Assembly (NCBI GenBank): GCA_013791995.1
Contig: VMSS01000244.1
Location: 1 to 35,293 of the forward strand
Source of the DNA: Desulfurivibrio sp.
Lineage (GTDB): Bacteria; Desulfobacterota; Desulfobulbia; Desulfobulbales; Desulfurivibrionaceae
DNA length: 35,293 nucleotides
Reading direction: 5' to 3'
In this document: positions 14,500-23,641 of the stretch, piece by piece
Position numbering within the stretch: the stretch's first letter is position 1
Layout: each line of letters starts with the position of its first letter
Program-made: the position numbers and the translations under genes
The notes under the pieces: model-generated
What the model saw: only the letters and a program-made list of their open reading frames with translations
What the model was told of the DNA's origin: nothing
Databases searched by the model: none

Positions 14500-15272
14500 T
14501 TGCCCAGAGCTTCCAGATATGGCCCGAACAGGTCGTTATAGTCGTTCATTCCCCTCTTCAGAATAATAGGGAAATGGCCGGCGTCGCTGTCATTCACCAC
14601 CAGATTGGCGCTGTTTGCCAAGGCTTCGAGATCGTACAGCGTACGGAATTCCGGGCCGACCAGAACGTAGAAGATATAACGCCTGCGGGCCATGCCCATT
14701 TCCTGTAAATACTTATGGACAGTGGAACTCTCCAACGCTTCCCCTTCAAACCTGCTGTGCAGCACCACCGCCTCAAAATTCATGAATTGCATCTTGTCGA
14801 TGGCCTCTTCCGCCGACTGGACATAGGTCGGCTGGTAGCCCATCTCGCCGAAAGCCATGGTCACCTGGGTATTTATGTCCTCGTCCCCGATCATGATCAG
14901 GGCATGGGGCACGTTTTCAATGGCTTCCTTTTCGTTGTATACTCCGCTGTTCAACCAGCCAAGATCCGGAGGTTTGGGAGCAGCAGGAGGCAGACGCACC
15001 GGCTGGGGTCTTTTCTGGACAGCCGCCACAATCCCCGCTGCGGCCTGATCCTCGTTGCCGGTGTGCTCGGCATAGAGCACGTCCTTCAAAGCGCTCGCCC
15101 CCTGGCCGGACACGGAGCCGTCAGAGTTCAGCTCAATGGGCTGTTTGCATTTCGGACAGCCAATTTTCAGGGTTCTGCCCACGGACAGCGTGGCAAGAGC
15201 AGCCTTGATCTTTTCAAGCTGGGCTTCGCTCAGCATGAGGGACTGTTGGCAATGGGGGCACTGGGCTAGCAT
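14484..15272 (-). CDS. Zinc-ribbon protein with degenerate receiver-like domain
   Basis: A 262-residue protein of unknown function. The N terminus is a zinc ribbon of the MJ0042 type with Cys5/Cys8 (CPHC) and Cys39/Cys42 (CPKC). A Pro-rich linker follows (about residues 88-106, RPQPVRLPPAAPKPP). The C-terminal alpha/beta domain starts HALIMIGDEDINTQVTMAFG and continues with AEEAIDKMQFMNFEAVVLHS, the layout of a response-regulator receiver. The phospho-acceptor Asp expected in the VVLxD position is replaced by His (about residue 173), so it is probably a pseudo-receiver. There is no signal or TM segment. CGGAG six bases upstream supports the ATG. It lies 71 bp downstream of the pilT-like gene on the same strand, so a role in pilus or surface signalling is suggested by context only. 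Confidence 0.8.
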   Translation of the reverse strand: MLAQCPHCQQSLMLSEAQLEKIKAALATLSVGRTLKIGCPKCKQPIELNSDGSVSGQGASALKDVLYAEHTGNEDQAAAGIVAAVQKRPQPVRLPPAAPKPPDLGWLNSGVYNEKEAIENVPHALIMIGDEDINTQVTMAFGEMGYQPTYVQSAEEAIDKMQFMNFEAVVLHSRFEGEALESSTVHKYLQEMGMARRRYIFYVLVGPEFRTLYDLEALANSANLVVNDSDAGHFPIILKRGMNDYNDLFGPYLEALGNYGVK

Positions 15273-15343
15273 ATTTTTCTCCGAAAAGTGGTACGTGCCG
15301 TAACGAACTGGTCAAGTCCGCAGAGGTTCTTTCCTGGCCGCTT

Positions 15344-16522
15344 CTAAAAACCCGAGCGCCGCTTCTCTTCCTGTTTCATATCCATGGCCAGACCGGTGAT
15401 CCCGGTGGTGGACTCGCCCCGAGCGGATTTGATACTGTCCAGCCCACGGTTGACCGCGGTTTTCCGGGTGCAGTAGCTGGCAGCGGTATCCTCGGTGATC
15501 AGTCCGTCTTCGTACAATTCAAGGATATGCTGGTCAAAGGTCTGCCAGCCAAGGGCCTTAGCATCGGCGATAATGTCATAAAAGGTCTTGTCTTCGGTTT
15601 CTCCGGTCATGATCAGCTCGCGAACCCGCAGACTCATGCCCATGATCTCGAAGGCAGCCACCCGCCCCCCGCCGACCTTGGGCAGAAGCCGCTGACAAAC
15701 AATCCAGCGGATGGTATCCACCAGTCGGTTTCGCACCTGGGCCTGCTCCTCCTGGTCGAACATGCCCAGAATACGGTTGATGGTCTGGCCCGCGTCCACG
15801 GTATGCAGGGTGGAAAGCACAAGATGTCCGGTTTCCGCGGCGGACAAACCTATCTCCATGGTCTCGCGGTCACGCATCTCGCCGACCAGAATTACCTTGG
15901 GAGCCTGCCGCAAAGCAGCCCGCAACCCGGAAGCAAAGGAGTCGAAATCGTTACCCAGCTCCCGCTGGTTAAACGTCGCCATCTTGTGCTGATGCACATA
16001 CTCGATGGGATCTTCCAGGGTGACGATATGCACCGGTTTTTCATCATTGATCTTGTCCAGTAGCGCGGCCAGACTGGTGGACTTACCGGAACCGGTGGCG
16101 CCGGTAACGAGAATGATGCCGTTGCGCTCCTCGGCCATACTGTTGAAGAGCTTGGGGAGGTTCAATTGATTGATGGTCGGAATCTTCATCTCCAACTTCC
16201 GCAGCACCGTGGAGAGATTGGCTTTCTGCGAGAATACGTTCACCCGAAACCGGGCTTTCTGTCCCAGCCAGTAGGAGAGATCGCAGGAACCGTGCCGGAC
16301 CAGATCATCAAGCAATCTTTTATTGCCCCCGATAAGGTTGAGGGCAAAGACCTCAGACTGAAATGGGGTAAGCGACTCCACTGGCGGCTCCACCGACACC
16401 GGCACCAACTGCCCGGAGGTCTCCACCTGCAGTGGCTTGCCCACCGTGATATTGAGGTCGGAAACATTGCCGTAGGTTTCCAACATGCTGGTAATCCAAT
16501 AGTCTATTTCCGTCTGTTTCAT
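15344..16522 (-). CDS. pilT: Type IV pilus retraction-type ATPase (PilT/PilU family)
   Basis: A 392-residue GspE/PilT-superfamily hexameric ATPase that powers pilus retraction at the inner-membrane base of type IV pili. The N-terminal PAS-like domain starts with SDLNITVGKPLQVETSG. The ATPase domain has Walker A GATGSGKST (141-149), the Asp box LEDPIEYVH (169-177), Walker B-like VILVGEMRDRE (210-220) and the His box AETGHLVLSTLHT (229-241). A motif VRELIMTGE corresponds to the AIRNLIRE region of PilT. It is longer than classical PilT (about 345) and closer to PilU (about 380), so PilU is a real alternative. The paralog question cannot be settled without a tree. It follows mltA and has its own candidate promoter; the zinc-ribbon gene is downstream. 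Confidence 0.9.
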   Translation of the reverse strand: MKQTEIDYWITSMLETYGNVSDLNITVGKPLQVETSGQLVPVSVEPPVESLTPFQSEVFALNLIGGNKRLLDDLVRHGSCDLSYWLGQKARFRVNVFSQKANLSTVLRKLEMKIPTINQLNLPKLFNSMAEERNGIILVTGATGSGKSTSLAALLDKINDEKPVHIVTLEDPIEYVHQHKMATFNQRELGNDFDSFASGLRAALRQAPKVILVGEMRDRETMEIGLSAAETGHLVLSTLHTVDAGQTINRILGMFDQEEQAQVRNRLVDTIRWIVCQRLLPKVGGGRVAAFEIMGMSLRVRELIMTGETEDKTFYDIIADAKALGWQTFDQHILELYEDGLITEDTAASYCTRKTAVNRGLDSIKSARGESTTGITGLAMDMKQEEKRRSGF

Positions 16523-16585
16523 GCCCGCACCCTCGTCACCTTCGCCATGTTCCGTCGCCTGACCACTCCGATGTCCTCATAGAAT

Positions 16586-16613
16586 TGTATAAGAACGGGC
16601 CAAATTCTGACAA
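16586..16613 (-). promoter_or_regulatory. Candidate sigma70 promoter of the pilT-like gene
   Basis: On the minus strand TTGTCA (16613-16608) and TATACA (16591-16586) are separated by 16 bp, starting immediately after the mltA stop. The predicted start is near 16580, about 58 nt before the pilT-like ATG. A nine-codon ORF (16548-16519) overlaps the ATG as ATGA but is probably accidental. Confidence 0.45.
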
Positions 16614-17807
16614 CTATTTCTTTTTCACCAGAAAATACAGAACCCCTGGATGCTTCATGTGCCCAGCCGCAACTTCGGCATAACGCCCGCTTCCCCAAAA
16701 GAGGTCAAGGCGCCCGGGCCCGGTGATAGCGGAACCGGAATCCTGATTCACCACGAAACGGCTTAAAGGCTCCCAGCCGATAATCTCACCGGTCGGATTG
16801 ACTATTGGCTTGCGGGTGGTCAAAAAAGCAAGGCTCCCCGGCGGGAAACAGTCCTGATCAAGAGCCACCGAACGACCGGGAGTAAGGGGTTCACCCAGAC
16901 ACCCCAAAGGCCCGACCGCGGATTCATCTCCCCACCGGAAAAACACAAAAGAATCATTATGGTGCAGGATAGCCTCCTGCTCCTCAGGGTGCTTCTTGAG
17001 ATAATTGACGATCTTCGGCAGGGTTACCTCTTCGCGGCGCATGACCCCTTTATCCACCAGCAATTTCCCGATGCTCCGGTACTCATGCCCGTTTTTCGCG
17101 GCAAACTGCACCCGGTGCCGCGAGCCGTCGTCAAACTGCACCTGACCAGATCCTTGGATATGCAGGATAAAAACATCCACCGGGTCAGCCAGGTAGACCA
17201 ACTCCCGCCCGGCCAACAATTGACCTTTCTCTATCTCTGATCGGGTAAAATAGGGGACAAGGCTGCCGTCCTCCATCCTCCCTGTTATTTTCTTCTTCCC
17301 TTTCCCGCCGGAAGTGGAAACCAGATCAGAGGGTTTGACATATAAGGGATAACGGTAGGTGGTTGTCCGTGTCCGGCTGGCCTTGAAAAGCGGCTCAAAA
17401 TACCCGGTGAGAAGAACTTTATGATCAGATCCCCTACCCGCTGCCTGGCACAGGGTGAACTGTTTGTTAAGGATAGCGGTCAAGGCCTGGGGTGAGGGTT
17501 TTTGCTCAATGATCCGCTTGAAGGAGAGAAGAGATTCGATGAGCCGGCCGACGGAATATTCCTCCCCGCAGAGGACAAAGGTTTTCCCCTGCGGAAGCCG
17601 CTCCAAATAATGTACGCTCCGGTCGATGGCCGGGGCGAGGGATTCATAGGCCAGATCATCCTGAAGCTGCGGCAATTCCGCCACAAGGGGAACGGTTGCT
17701 GCCGGACCGCATTGGGCGGCCACAGGCTGAAACTCGAAAAGGACCAACCCGCAAACCAGGATAATCCCCCCACATACAACACCTATTGTTTTCGACAAGG
17801 TCCGCAT
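16614..17807 (-). CDS. mltA: Membrane-bound lytic murein transglycosylase A family protein
   Basis: A 397-residue lytic transglycosylase of the MltA family that cleaves peptidoglycan glycan strands, forming 1,6-anhydro-MurNAc ends. The N-terminal signal or anchor is SKTIGVVCGGIILVCGLVLF (about residues 5-24), with cleavage likely near VAAQ. No lipobox is evident, unlike E. coli MltA. The MltA domain includes LLTGYFEPLFKASRTRT and VFILHIQGSGQVQFDDGS. The C-terminal 3D domain carries the catalytic-Asp motif NQDSGSAITGPGRLDLFWGSG, with Asp356 matching E. coli Asp308 by motif. The length (397 against 365) reflects a longer N-terminal part. It is divergent from acs. An extended -10 (TGCTATGGT) is present about 40 bp upstream. 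Confidence 0.93.
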   Translation of the reverse strand: MRTLSKTIGVVCGGIILVCGLVLFEFQPVAAQCGPAATVPLVAELPQLQDDLAYESLAPAIDRSVHYLERLPQGKTFVLCGEEYSVGRLIESLLSFKRIIEQKPSPQALTAILNKQFTLCQAAGRGSDHKVLLTGYFEPLFKASRTRTTTYRYPLYVKPSDLVSTSGGKGKKKITGRMEDGSLVPYFTRSEIEKGQLLAGRELVYLADPVDVFILHIQGSGQVQFDDGSRHRVQFAAKNGHEYRSIGKLLVDKGVMRREEVTLPKIVNYLKKHPEEQEAILHHNDSFVFFRWGDESAVGPLGCLGEPLTPGRSVALDQDCFPPGSLAFLTTRKPIVNPTGEIIGWEPLSRFVVNQDSGSAITGPGRLDLFWGSGRYAEVAAGHMKHPGVLYFLVKKK

Positions 17808-17844
17808 CCGCGCCGCGCCTCCTCATGATATCTGAACGCGTTGC

Positions 17845-17850
17845 ACCATA
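17845..17850 (-). promoter_or_regulatory. Possible extended -10 of mltA
   Basis: On the minus strand TGC-TATGGT places an extended -10 hexamer at 17850-17845, with transcription predicted near 17838, about 31 nt before the mltA ATG. No good -35 is seen at the right distance. Confidence 0.25.
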
Positions 17851-17960
17851 GCAGGAAATTTACGAAAATGCACTCCGCGAAGCACGATCCGCAATGCCTG
17901 TTATTCCCTCACCTGCCAAGCCTTGCACGGAAAGGCCCGAAGACAAAGTTGACAAAAAAA

Positions 17961-17976
17961 TGTGGCAATTGTCACA
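17961..17976. promoter_or_regulatory. CRP/FNR-type palindrome upstream of acs
   Basis: TGTGGCAATTGTCACA (17961-17976) matches the CRP consensus TGTGA-N6-TCACA with a single mismatch, and is itself a palindrome apart from that position. It lies about 76 bp before the acs ATG in the divergent mltA/acs region, followed by AT-rich -10-like stretches (17986-17991, 18007-18014). CRP activates acs in E. coli; a CRP/FNR-family regulator acting here is inferred by analogy. A TTGACA at 17949-17954 is also present but has no -10 at a standard distance. Confidence 0.5.
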
Positions 17977-18051
17977 CACTCCCGTTATATATTTCTATTT
18001 CATAGGTATATATTCCCATATGTGCGGCTAATAAAATTTTTGGAGGTAATA

Positions 18052-20043
18052 ATGAGCGAAGATAAGAAAATCGAGAGCATGATGCAGGAGAATCGCCTTT
18101 TCGCCCCGCCGGGCGCTGGCCAGGCCCAGGCCCATGTAAAGAGCATGGCCGAATACGAGGCGCATTATAAGCGCTCGATGGAAGATCCGGAAGGCTTCTG
18201 GGGTGATCGCACCAAAGAACTCCTCACCTGGGAAAAGCCTTGGGATAAAGTGCTCGAAGCCGACATGCACAAGCCCGAAATCAAATGGTTTCAGGGCGGC
18301 AGACTGAACGTCTCCTATAACTGCCTTGACCGCCATCTGGAAAACGGCCGTCGCAACAAAGCCGCCATCATCTTCCAGGGCGAACCCGAGGGAGATGTCC
18401 GGGTCTATACCTACCAGATGCTGCACACCGAAGTCTGCCGTTTCGCCAACGTGCTCAAAAAAATGGGCGTAAAAAAAGGCGACCGGGTTGCCGTATATCT
18501 GCCCATGGTCCCCGAGCTTGCCATCACCCTGCTGGCCTGCACCCGGATCGGCGCCATCCACAGCGTAGTTTTCGCTGGTTTTTCCGCCCAGAGCCTCAAG
18601 AGCCGGATTCAAGACTGCGAAGCCAAGGTACTGGTCACCGCCGATGCCGTTCTGAGGGCCGGCAAGGTCATCCCCTTGAAACCCGCGGCCGACGATGCCC
18701 TCCAGGACTGTGACTCCGTCAAACACTGTATTGTGGTCAAACGGGCCGGCAACGAGATTGCCATGCAGGAAGGTCGTGATCTCTGGTGGCAAAAGGAAAT
18801 GGCAGCCGACGACATCTCCGGCCAGTGCGCCCCGGAAAGCATGGAAGCGGAGGACAACCTGTTCATCCTTTACACCTCCGGCTCCACAGGCAAACCCAAA
18901 GGCGTAGTCCACACAACCGGCGGCTATTTGACCTATGTCGCGCATACCACCCAATGGGTATTCGACATCAAAGACGACGATGTACACTGGTGTACCGCCG
19001 ATATCGGTTGGATCACCGGCCACAGCTACATCCTCTACGGGCCTTTGGCCCTTGGTGCCACCACCCTTATGTTCGAAGGTGTGCCTTCCTGGCCCGCGCC
19101 CGATCGTTTCTGGCATATCTGCGAGAAATTCAAGGTCAATATCTTCTACACCGCCCCCACCGTTATCCGTTCCCTGATGCGCGAAGGAGTCAAGTGGACC
19201 GAAAAATACGATCTCTCCTCCCTGCGTGTCCTTGGTTCGGTGGGTGAGCCTATCAATCCGGAAGCCTGGATGTGGTATCACGAACACATCGGCAAGAGCA
19301 AACTGCCCATTGTTGATACCTGGTGGCAGACCGAGACAGGCGGAATCATGATCTCCGGCCTGCCCTTTGCCACCTCGCTCAAGCCCGGTTCGGCCACCAT
19401 GCCCCTGCCCGGCATCGACGCGGCCATTCTCCGCGAAGACGGCTCCGAAGCGGCCCCCAACGAAGGCGGTCACCTGGTGATCCGCAAACCCTGGCCCGGC
19501 ATGCTCCGCGGCGTGTTCGGAGATCCGGCCCGCTACAAAAAAACCTACTTCAGCCGCTACGAAGGGATTTACGATCCAGAAGATGGGGCAAGAAAGGACG
19601 AGGACGGCTATTTCTGGATCATGGGGAGGCTGGATGACGTGATCAACGTTTCCGGCCACCGTCTGGGCACCGCCGAGATCGAATCCGCGCTGGTGGCGCA
19701 TCCGCAGGTGGCGGAGGCCGCAGTTGTCGGCGCACCCCACGAGATCAAGGGCCAGACCATTTACGCCTATGTCTCCCTGAAATCAGGCATCGAACCGAGC
19801 GATGAGCTACGGGCCGCGCTGCGAACCCATGTGCGCAAGGAAATCGGCCCCATCGCCACCCCGGAGTTTATCCAGTTTGCCGATGGGCTGCCCAAAACCA
19901 GAAGCGGCAAGATCATGCGCCGTATTCTGCGGAAAATCTCGGCGGGTGAGACCGAAGCCCATGACTTCGGCGACATCTCCACCCTGGCAGACCCTTCCGT
20001 GGTTTCCACCCTGGTTGACGGCAGCAAGGGTTTCGTCAAGTAA
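18052..20043 (+). CDS. acs: Acetyl-CoA synthetase (AMP-forming)
   Basis: A 663-residue ANL-superfamily enzyme that converts acetate, ATP and CoA to acetyl-CoA, AMP and PPi via acetyl-adenylate. The start is ATG 18052, five bases after GGAGG; the frame is open to 17962, but the extra part has no family character. Motifs are the P-loop-like [15 protein letters not shown] (about residues 281-295), [31 protein letters not shown], and the C-terminal catalytic lysine in [15 protein letters not shown] (Lys620, equivalent to the acetylation-regulated Lys609 of Salmonella Acs). Length fits Acs (about 650). A CRP/FNR-type site lies upstream and a strong terminator follows, so it is probably a single-gene transcription unit. 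Confidence 0.96.
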   Translation: MSEDKKIESMMQENRLFAPPGAGQAQAHVKSMAEYEAHYKRSMEDPEGFWGDRTKELLTWEKPWDKVLEADMHKPEIKWFQGGRLNVSYNCLDRHLENGRRNKAAIIFQGEPEGDVRVYTYQMLHTEVCRFANVLKKMGVKKGDRVAVYLPMVPELAITLLACTRIGAIHSVVFAGFSAQSLKSRIQDCEAKVLVTADAVLRAGKVIPLKPAADDALQDCDSVKHCIVVKRAGNEIAMQEGRDLWWQKEMAADDISGQCAPESMEAEDNLFILYTSGSTGKPKGVVHTTGGYLTYVAHTTQWVFDIKDDDVHWCTADIGWITGHSYILYGPLALGATTLMFEGVPSWPAPDRFWHICEKFKVNIFYTAPTVIRSLMREGVKWTEKYDLSSLRVLGSVGEPINPEAWMWYHEHIGKSKLPIVDTWWQTETGGIMISGLPFATSLKPGSATMPLPGIDAAILREDGSEAAPNEGGHLVIRKPWPGMLRGVFGDPARYKKTYFSRYEGIYDPEDGARKDEDGYFWIMGRLDDVINVSGHRLGTAEIESALVAHPQVAEAAVVGAPHEIKGQTIYAYVSLKSGIEPSDELRAALRTHVRKEIGPIATPEFIQFADGLPKTRSGKIMRRILRKISAGETEAHDFGDISTLADPSVVSTLVDGSKGFVK

Positions 20044-20066
20044 CCCATTGCCAAGCCAGACCGCAT

Positions 20067-20104
20067 AAAAAAAGGAGACGGGATAAATCCCGTCTCCTTT
20101 TTTT
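20067..20104. terminator. Intrinsic terminator after acs
   Basis: AAAGGAGACGGGA (20071-20083) pairs with TCCCGTCTCCTTT (20088-20100) across a 4-nt TAAA loop. An A-run before and a T-run after extend the pairing to about 17 bp. The T-run (20098-20105) makes this a canonical Rho-independent terminator 24 bases after the acs stop. The symmetric A/T flanks allow it to work on both strands. Confidence 0.93.
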
Positions 20105-20241
20105 TATTCCCTTTCTCCTGACAAAATCCCGTTGCACCATAAAAAACAGAGTCCCCCCTTTGCTTCAATCACCTTTTCAGGTATTTTGACCGGAGCAATT
20201 CTCTTTTTTCCGCCAACAGTCTGCTAACAAGGCGCACACCT

Positions 20242-21564
20242 ATGGATTCCATCGAGCTATTGATTTCCACCCTATCCGGCTGGATTTGGGGGCCACCCAT
20301 GCTGGCGTTGCTGGTGGGGACCGGCCTGTACCTGACCGTAATTCTGCGCGGCATGCAGTTTCGCGTCCTTCCTCACGCCCTGCGGTTGATCTGGCAGAAA
20401 GAACACGCCGGCGACGGCGACATCAGCCATTTTGCCGCGCTGATGACGGCGCTCGCCGCGACGGTGGGAATCGGCAACATTGTCGGCGTGGCCACCGCCA
20501 TTACGCTTGGCGGCCCCGGCGCAGTGTTCTGGATGTGGATGACAGGGCTGGTCGGAATGGCCACCAAATACGCGGAAGCAGTACTGGCAGTGAAGTACCG
20601 GGAAAAGGGCGAGCATGGCATGCGCGGCGGCCCCATGTATTATCTGGCCAATGGTGCAGGGTTGCCCAAGCTGGCCTGGCTCTTTGCTCTGTTCACCGCC
20701 CTGGCGACCTTCGGCATCGGCAATATGACCCAGGCAAATGCGGTCGCCACCATCTTTCAATCAACCTTCAACATCGAGCCATGGCTTACCGGCACCATCC
20801 TGATGCTGCTGACCGGCCTGGTGATCCTGGGCGGCATCAAATCCATCGGCCGGTTCACCTCGCTGCTGGTGCCGTTTATGATCGTCATTTACGTGGGCGC
20901 TTCCCTTCTGGTTCTTGCGCTCAATGCCGGTGAAATCCCTCACGCCTTCGCTTTAATTTTTTACCACGCCTTCAATCCAGCCGCTGCCACCGGCGGATTT
21001 GCCGGTTCGATGGTGGCAGCCTCCATGCGCTACGGCATCGCCCGCGGCGTTTTCTCCAATGAGTCGGGATTGGGCTCAGCTCCCATTGCCGCTGCCGCTG
21101 CCCGGACCCGAGATCCGGTCAGACAGGCGCTGGTGAGCATGACCCAAACCTTCATCGACACCCTGGTGGTCTGCACCATGACCGCTTTGGTCATCCTGAC
21201 CAGCCCCGCCTGGCTGCAGGGGGTTGCCCCAGGGGAATTGACCAGTGCCAGCTTCGGCGAGACTCTGGGCCATGGAGGAGTGGTGATTGTCGCTGTAGCC
21301 ACGGCCCTCTTCGCCTATTCCACCCTGATCGGCTGGAATTATTATGGCGAAAAAGCCATCGAATACCTGGCAGGCCGTAGAGCCATTGCCCCTTACAGGG
21401 TGGTTTTCGTAGTGGTGGTGATTGTCGGGGCGATGATGAAACTCGAATTCGTCTGGAATTTCTCCGATCTCATGAACGGGATGATGGCCATCCCCAACAT
21501 TATCGGATTGCTTCTGCTGGCACAGGTGGTCAAAACGGAAACCGACCGGTATTTCAAAAAGTAA
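20242..21564 (+). CDS. Sodium:alanine/glycine symporter (AGCS family)
   Basis: A 440-residue inner-membrane Na+-coupled amino-acid importer of the AGCS (alanine or glycine:cation symporter) family. About ten to eleven TM helices are visible. Family sequences are LVGTGLYLTVILRGMQFR near the N terminus, LAATVGIGNIVGVATAI, the signature region GAVFWMWMTGLVGMATKYAE (about residues 93-112), MRGGPMYYL, and ARGVFSNESGLGSAPIAAAAA. The ligand (Ala versus Gly) cannot be told. Length is slightly short of the usual 450-490 residues but both ends look intact. It begins 138 bp after the acs terminator and is thus a separate transcription unit. A weak CTGACA-16-TAAAAA pair is in that gap. No glycine riboswitch was recognised upstream. 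Confidence 0.93.
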   Translation: MDSIELLISTLSGWIWGPPMLALLVGTGLYLTVILRGMQFRVLPHALRLIWQKEHAGDGDISHFAALMTALAATVGIGNIVGVATAITLGGPGAVFWMWMTGLVGMATKYAEAVLAVKYREKGEHGMRGGPMYYLANGAGLPKLAWLFALFTALATFGIGNMTQANAVATIFQSTFNIEPWLTGTILMLLTGLVILGGIKSIGRFTSLLVPFMIVIYVGASLLVLALNAGEIPHAFALIFYHAFNPAAATGGFAGSMVAASMRYGIARGVFSNESGLGSAPIAAAAARTRDPVRQALVSMTQTFIDTLVVCTMTALVILTSPAWLQGVAPGELTSASFGETLGHGGVVIVAVATALFAYSTLIGWNYYGEKAIEYLAGRRAIAPYRVVFVVVVIVGAMMKLEFVWNFSDLMNGMMAIPNIIGLLLLAQVVKTETDRYFKK

Positions 21565-21597
21565 GCCCAGGGCAACAGAGGAGCGAAAGCAGCACTG

Positions 21598-22653
21598 CTA
21601 CTCCCTTATTTTTTCCGCCAATTCGGCAACGGCCATGGCGTAGCGGTTGGAATTGTTCCATTTGGTGATGGCCTGGAAGTTCGGGTACCCGGCGACGTAG
21701 CGCATCCCGCCATCCCTCAGCTCCAGGCCGACTATGGTGAGATTCTTGTTCTCCGGGGACTTGGGCAGATCCACATCCTGGATCTTTTTCACCTCCGCGC
21801 AGGAAACAAAGCCTTTTCGCCCTTTAGCGTAGGCTTTTTCCAGCTTCTCCCCTTTCAACTCCTTGCCGATTTCCTGGTACACCGGCGCTTTGAAGGCCCA
21901 GCCGAACCGAGAGAGATAATTGGCAATACTTGCCAGGACATCGGGCACGGACTCCCAGACATCACGGCGGCCATCGCCGTCAAAATCCACGGCATAAAGA
22001 CGGAAACTTGAGGGGATGAACTGGGTCTGACCAAAGGCTCCGCCATAGGACCCGGTGATTACCAGCGGATCAACCCCGTTCTCCCGGCAGAGCAGGAGGT
22101 ATTCGATCAGCTGCTCTCGATAAAACTTACTGCGGCGGGGGTAGGCGTCAAACATGGTGTTGAGGGTCTGAAACATGCTGAAGGCTCCCTTGTGGTCGCC
22201 AAACTTGCTTTCAATACCCCAGATGGCCACAACAATCTCCCTCTCGACCCCAAGCTCTTTTTCAATCCGCTCCAGAACTTCACGGTGTTGAACCAACAGC
22301 CTCTTGCCCTCTTCGATCATCTGCGGGGTTACAAAACGGGGGAAATACTCAAAATAGGGCTTGGCCTCCCATTGAGTGTCCATGAGCTCCAGCACCCTTT
22401 TTTTGATGGTGACCCCGGCAAAAATCCGGTCCAGCTCCTCACGGCTGAACCCGTGCCGCGTCTCCAGCTCCCGCAAAAGCCCTTGATAGCGCTGACTTGT
22501 CAAATCAATAGCCTGTCCGTCCTCAACCAGCTCGGCGGCAAGCGGTTCCGGCGGGGTGGCCCCGGCAAGACTCACCGGGCAATCAAAGATTGCGACGCAA
22601 GACAACAGGATAAACAGACTGACAACGGTTCTATGCAACACGGAATACCTCAT
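21598..22653 (-). CDS. mltB: Lytic murein transglycosylase B family protein
   Basis: A 351-residue lytic transglycosylase of the MltB family (GH103). After a signal sequence (RTVVSLFILLSCVAIFDC) the mature part includes FVTPQMIEEGKRLL and the catalytic block VVAIWGIESKFGDHKGAF with Glu148 as the acid/base. GSYGGAFGQTQFIPSSF, VDFDGDGRRDVWESVPDVLASIANYL (partly quoted) and GWAFKAPVY follow, all MltB hallmarks. LLSC at 16-19 could be a lipobox, but the hydrophobic stretch continues past it, so lipidation is uncertain. The ATG overlaps the stop of the upstream DHH gene as ATGA, making it the last gene of the lptD cluster. It is convergent with the AGCS gene, 33 bp apart. Confidence 0.94.
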   Translation of the reverse strand: MRYSVLHRTVVSLFILLSCVAIFDCPVSLAGATPPEPLAAELVEDGQAIDLTSQRYQGLLRELETRHGFSREELDRIFAGVTIKKRVLELMDTQWEAKPYFEYFPRFVTPQMIEEGKRLLVQHREVLERIEKELGVEREIVVAIWGIESKFGDHKGAFSMFQTLNTMFDAYPRRSKFYREQLIEYLLLCRENGVDPLVITGSYGGAFGQTQFIPSSFRLYAVDFDGDGRRDVWESVPDVLASIANYLSRFGWAFKAPVYQEIGKELKGEKLEKAYAKGRKGFVSCAEVKKIQDVDLPKSPENKNLTIVGLELRDGGMRYVAGYPNFQAITKWNNSNRYAMAVAELAEKIRE

Positions 22654-23615
22654 GGAGAAAATACCTCGAAAAATTTCTGAAAAAACTCCTCAACCAGCTC
22701 GCCCGGCAGGGCATTGATCCCGGCCGCCGCCGCCCTGCCGCCTCCGGTAGGGAAAGCCCGACACAGATTATCAGCCCCGGTACGCCGAGCAAGAGGCGCA
22801 CGCACGCTGACCATAAAGGTCCCGTCGCCATTATCCACCAGCAGGGCATGGGCCATTTCCTGCTTTTCCCTGGCCTTTTCGTTACTGAAAACTCCGGCGA
22901 TCCGGCTGGCCCATTTTTCCGCGGGAAAGGAAAAAATCCGCCCGCTGGCAGTTTTCCGCAAAGCCGACATCGCCCTGGCCCGCCGCAGATCATCGGCAAA
23001 TCCTTGACGCAACAGGGCCAGAACGTCACCCTCTTCACAAAAAATCAGGGGGTCGGGATACGGTTTTACCGCCTCATACAGCGCCTGGGGCGAAATATGC
23101 AGATCCGCCACCGTATGGCCGTAGCCATTGTAGTTCATCAGCTCACCCAACTCCCGCAGCCGCTCTATCTGGGTCTCGCCCAAAGGCAGAGTGGTTGCTG
23201 CCTTGCGGGCCGAATCGTGCAGATTGTCGCCAAAAGCGGCAGCCACAGCCCAAGCCCGAAAACGACCCTCCAACAGGGCATCGACCATGAGGGAAGTACA
23301 GACCTCGGGGTTGGGATCAAGATGGGCAATCAGATTGGGGCTGTGCGGAAGATCGCCGGCGTAATGGTGATCCACATAGAAAACCCGGCAGGACTCAAGC
23401 AGCTGCAGCAAAAATGCCCTGTTGCTGTCCAGGGAAATATCCAACACGGTGAGTTCGGCATCCCGCACCGTGGCGACCCGGTCGAGAAGCCGGATGTCCC
23501 GCTTGACTCCGGTCACCAGCGTGGCCTCGCGAGGCTCTGCCAGGCGAAGCTGGTGCAGGGCGCAGATACCATCCGCATCGCCGTTAAAAATGTCGTAATA
23601 CGACGCCTGCGTCAT
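22650..23615 (-). CDS. DHH-family phosphoesterase-like protein
   Basis: A 321-residue cytoplasmic protein of the DHH phosphoesterase superfamily (the group that includes RecJ, NrnA and GdpP-type enzymes). Metal-site motifs are visible: NGDADGICALHQL near the N terminus (DxD), LTVLDISLDSN, VFYVDHHYAGD (the DHH triad), and VAAAFGDNL. The C terminus has FPTGGGRAAAAGIN, resembling the substrate-binding GGGH loop of DHHA1 domains but with Arg in place of His. Substrate is not known: nanoRNA, cyclic dinucleotides and single-stranded DNA are options in the superfamily. A GTG at 23630 is an alternative start, but ATG 23615 has better spacing from the upstream GAG. It lies 26 bp after lptD and overlaps mltB by four bases. 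Confidence 0.82.
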   Translation of the reverse strand: MTQASYYDIFNGDADGICALHQLRLAEPREATLVTGVKRDIRLLDRVATVRDAELTVLDISLDSNRAFLLQLLESCRVFYVDHHYAGDLPHSPNLIAHLDPNPEVCTSLMVDALLEGRFRAWAVAAAFGDNLHDSARKAATTLPLGETQIERLRELGELMNYNGYGHTVADLHISPQALYEAVKPYPDPLIFCEEGDVLALLRQGFADDLRRARAMSALRKTASGRIFSFPAEKWASRIAGVFSNEKAREKQEMAHALLVDNGDGTFMVSVRAPLARRTGADNLCRAFPTGGGRAAAAGINALPGELVEEFFQKFFEVFSP

Positions 23616-23641
23616 GGTCTCAACGCTCACTCCGGGATAGA

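Noticed and set aside
16519-16548. Nine-codon leader peptide overlapping the pilT-like ATG
   Set aside because: The ATGA overlap is attractive, but there is no clear Shine-Dalgarno, no regulatory codon run and no terminator downstream; chance is the simpler explanation.
17962-18051. N-terminal extension of Acs by 30 residues
   Set aside because: The extension overlaps the CRP-type site and the likely promoter, and GGAGG five bases before ATG 18052 marks the real start.
18028-19740. Long minus-strand open frame antisense to acs
   Set aside because: It is a shadow of the strongly coding acs gene, has low-complexity Gly/His/Asp-rich translation and no recognisable domain or ribosome-binding site.
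20105-20241. Glycine riboswitch before the AGCS symporter gene
   Set aside because: The 137-bp gap lacks the GGAGAG-type aptamer core and has no expression-platform hairpin after the acs terminator.
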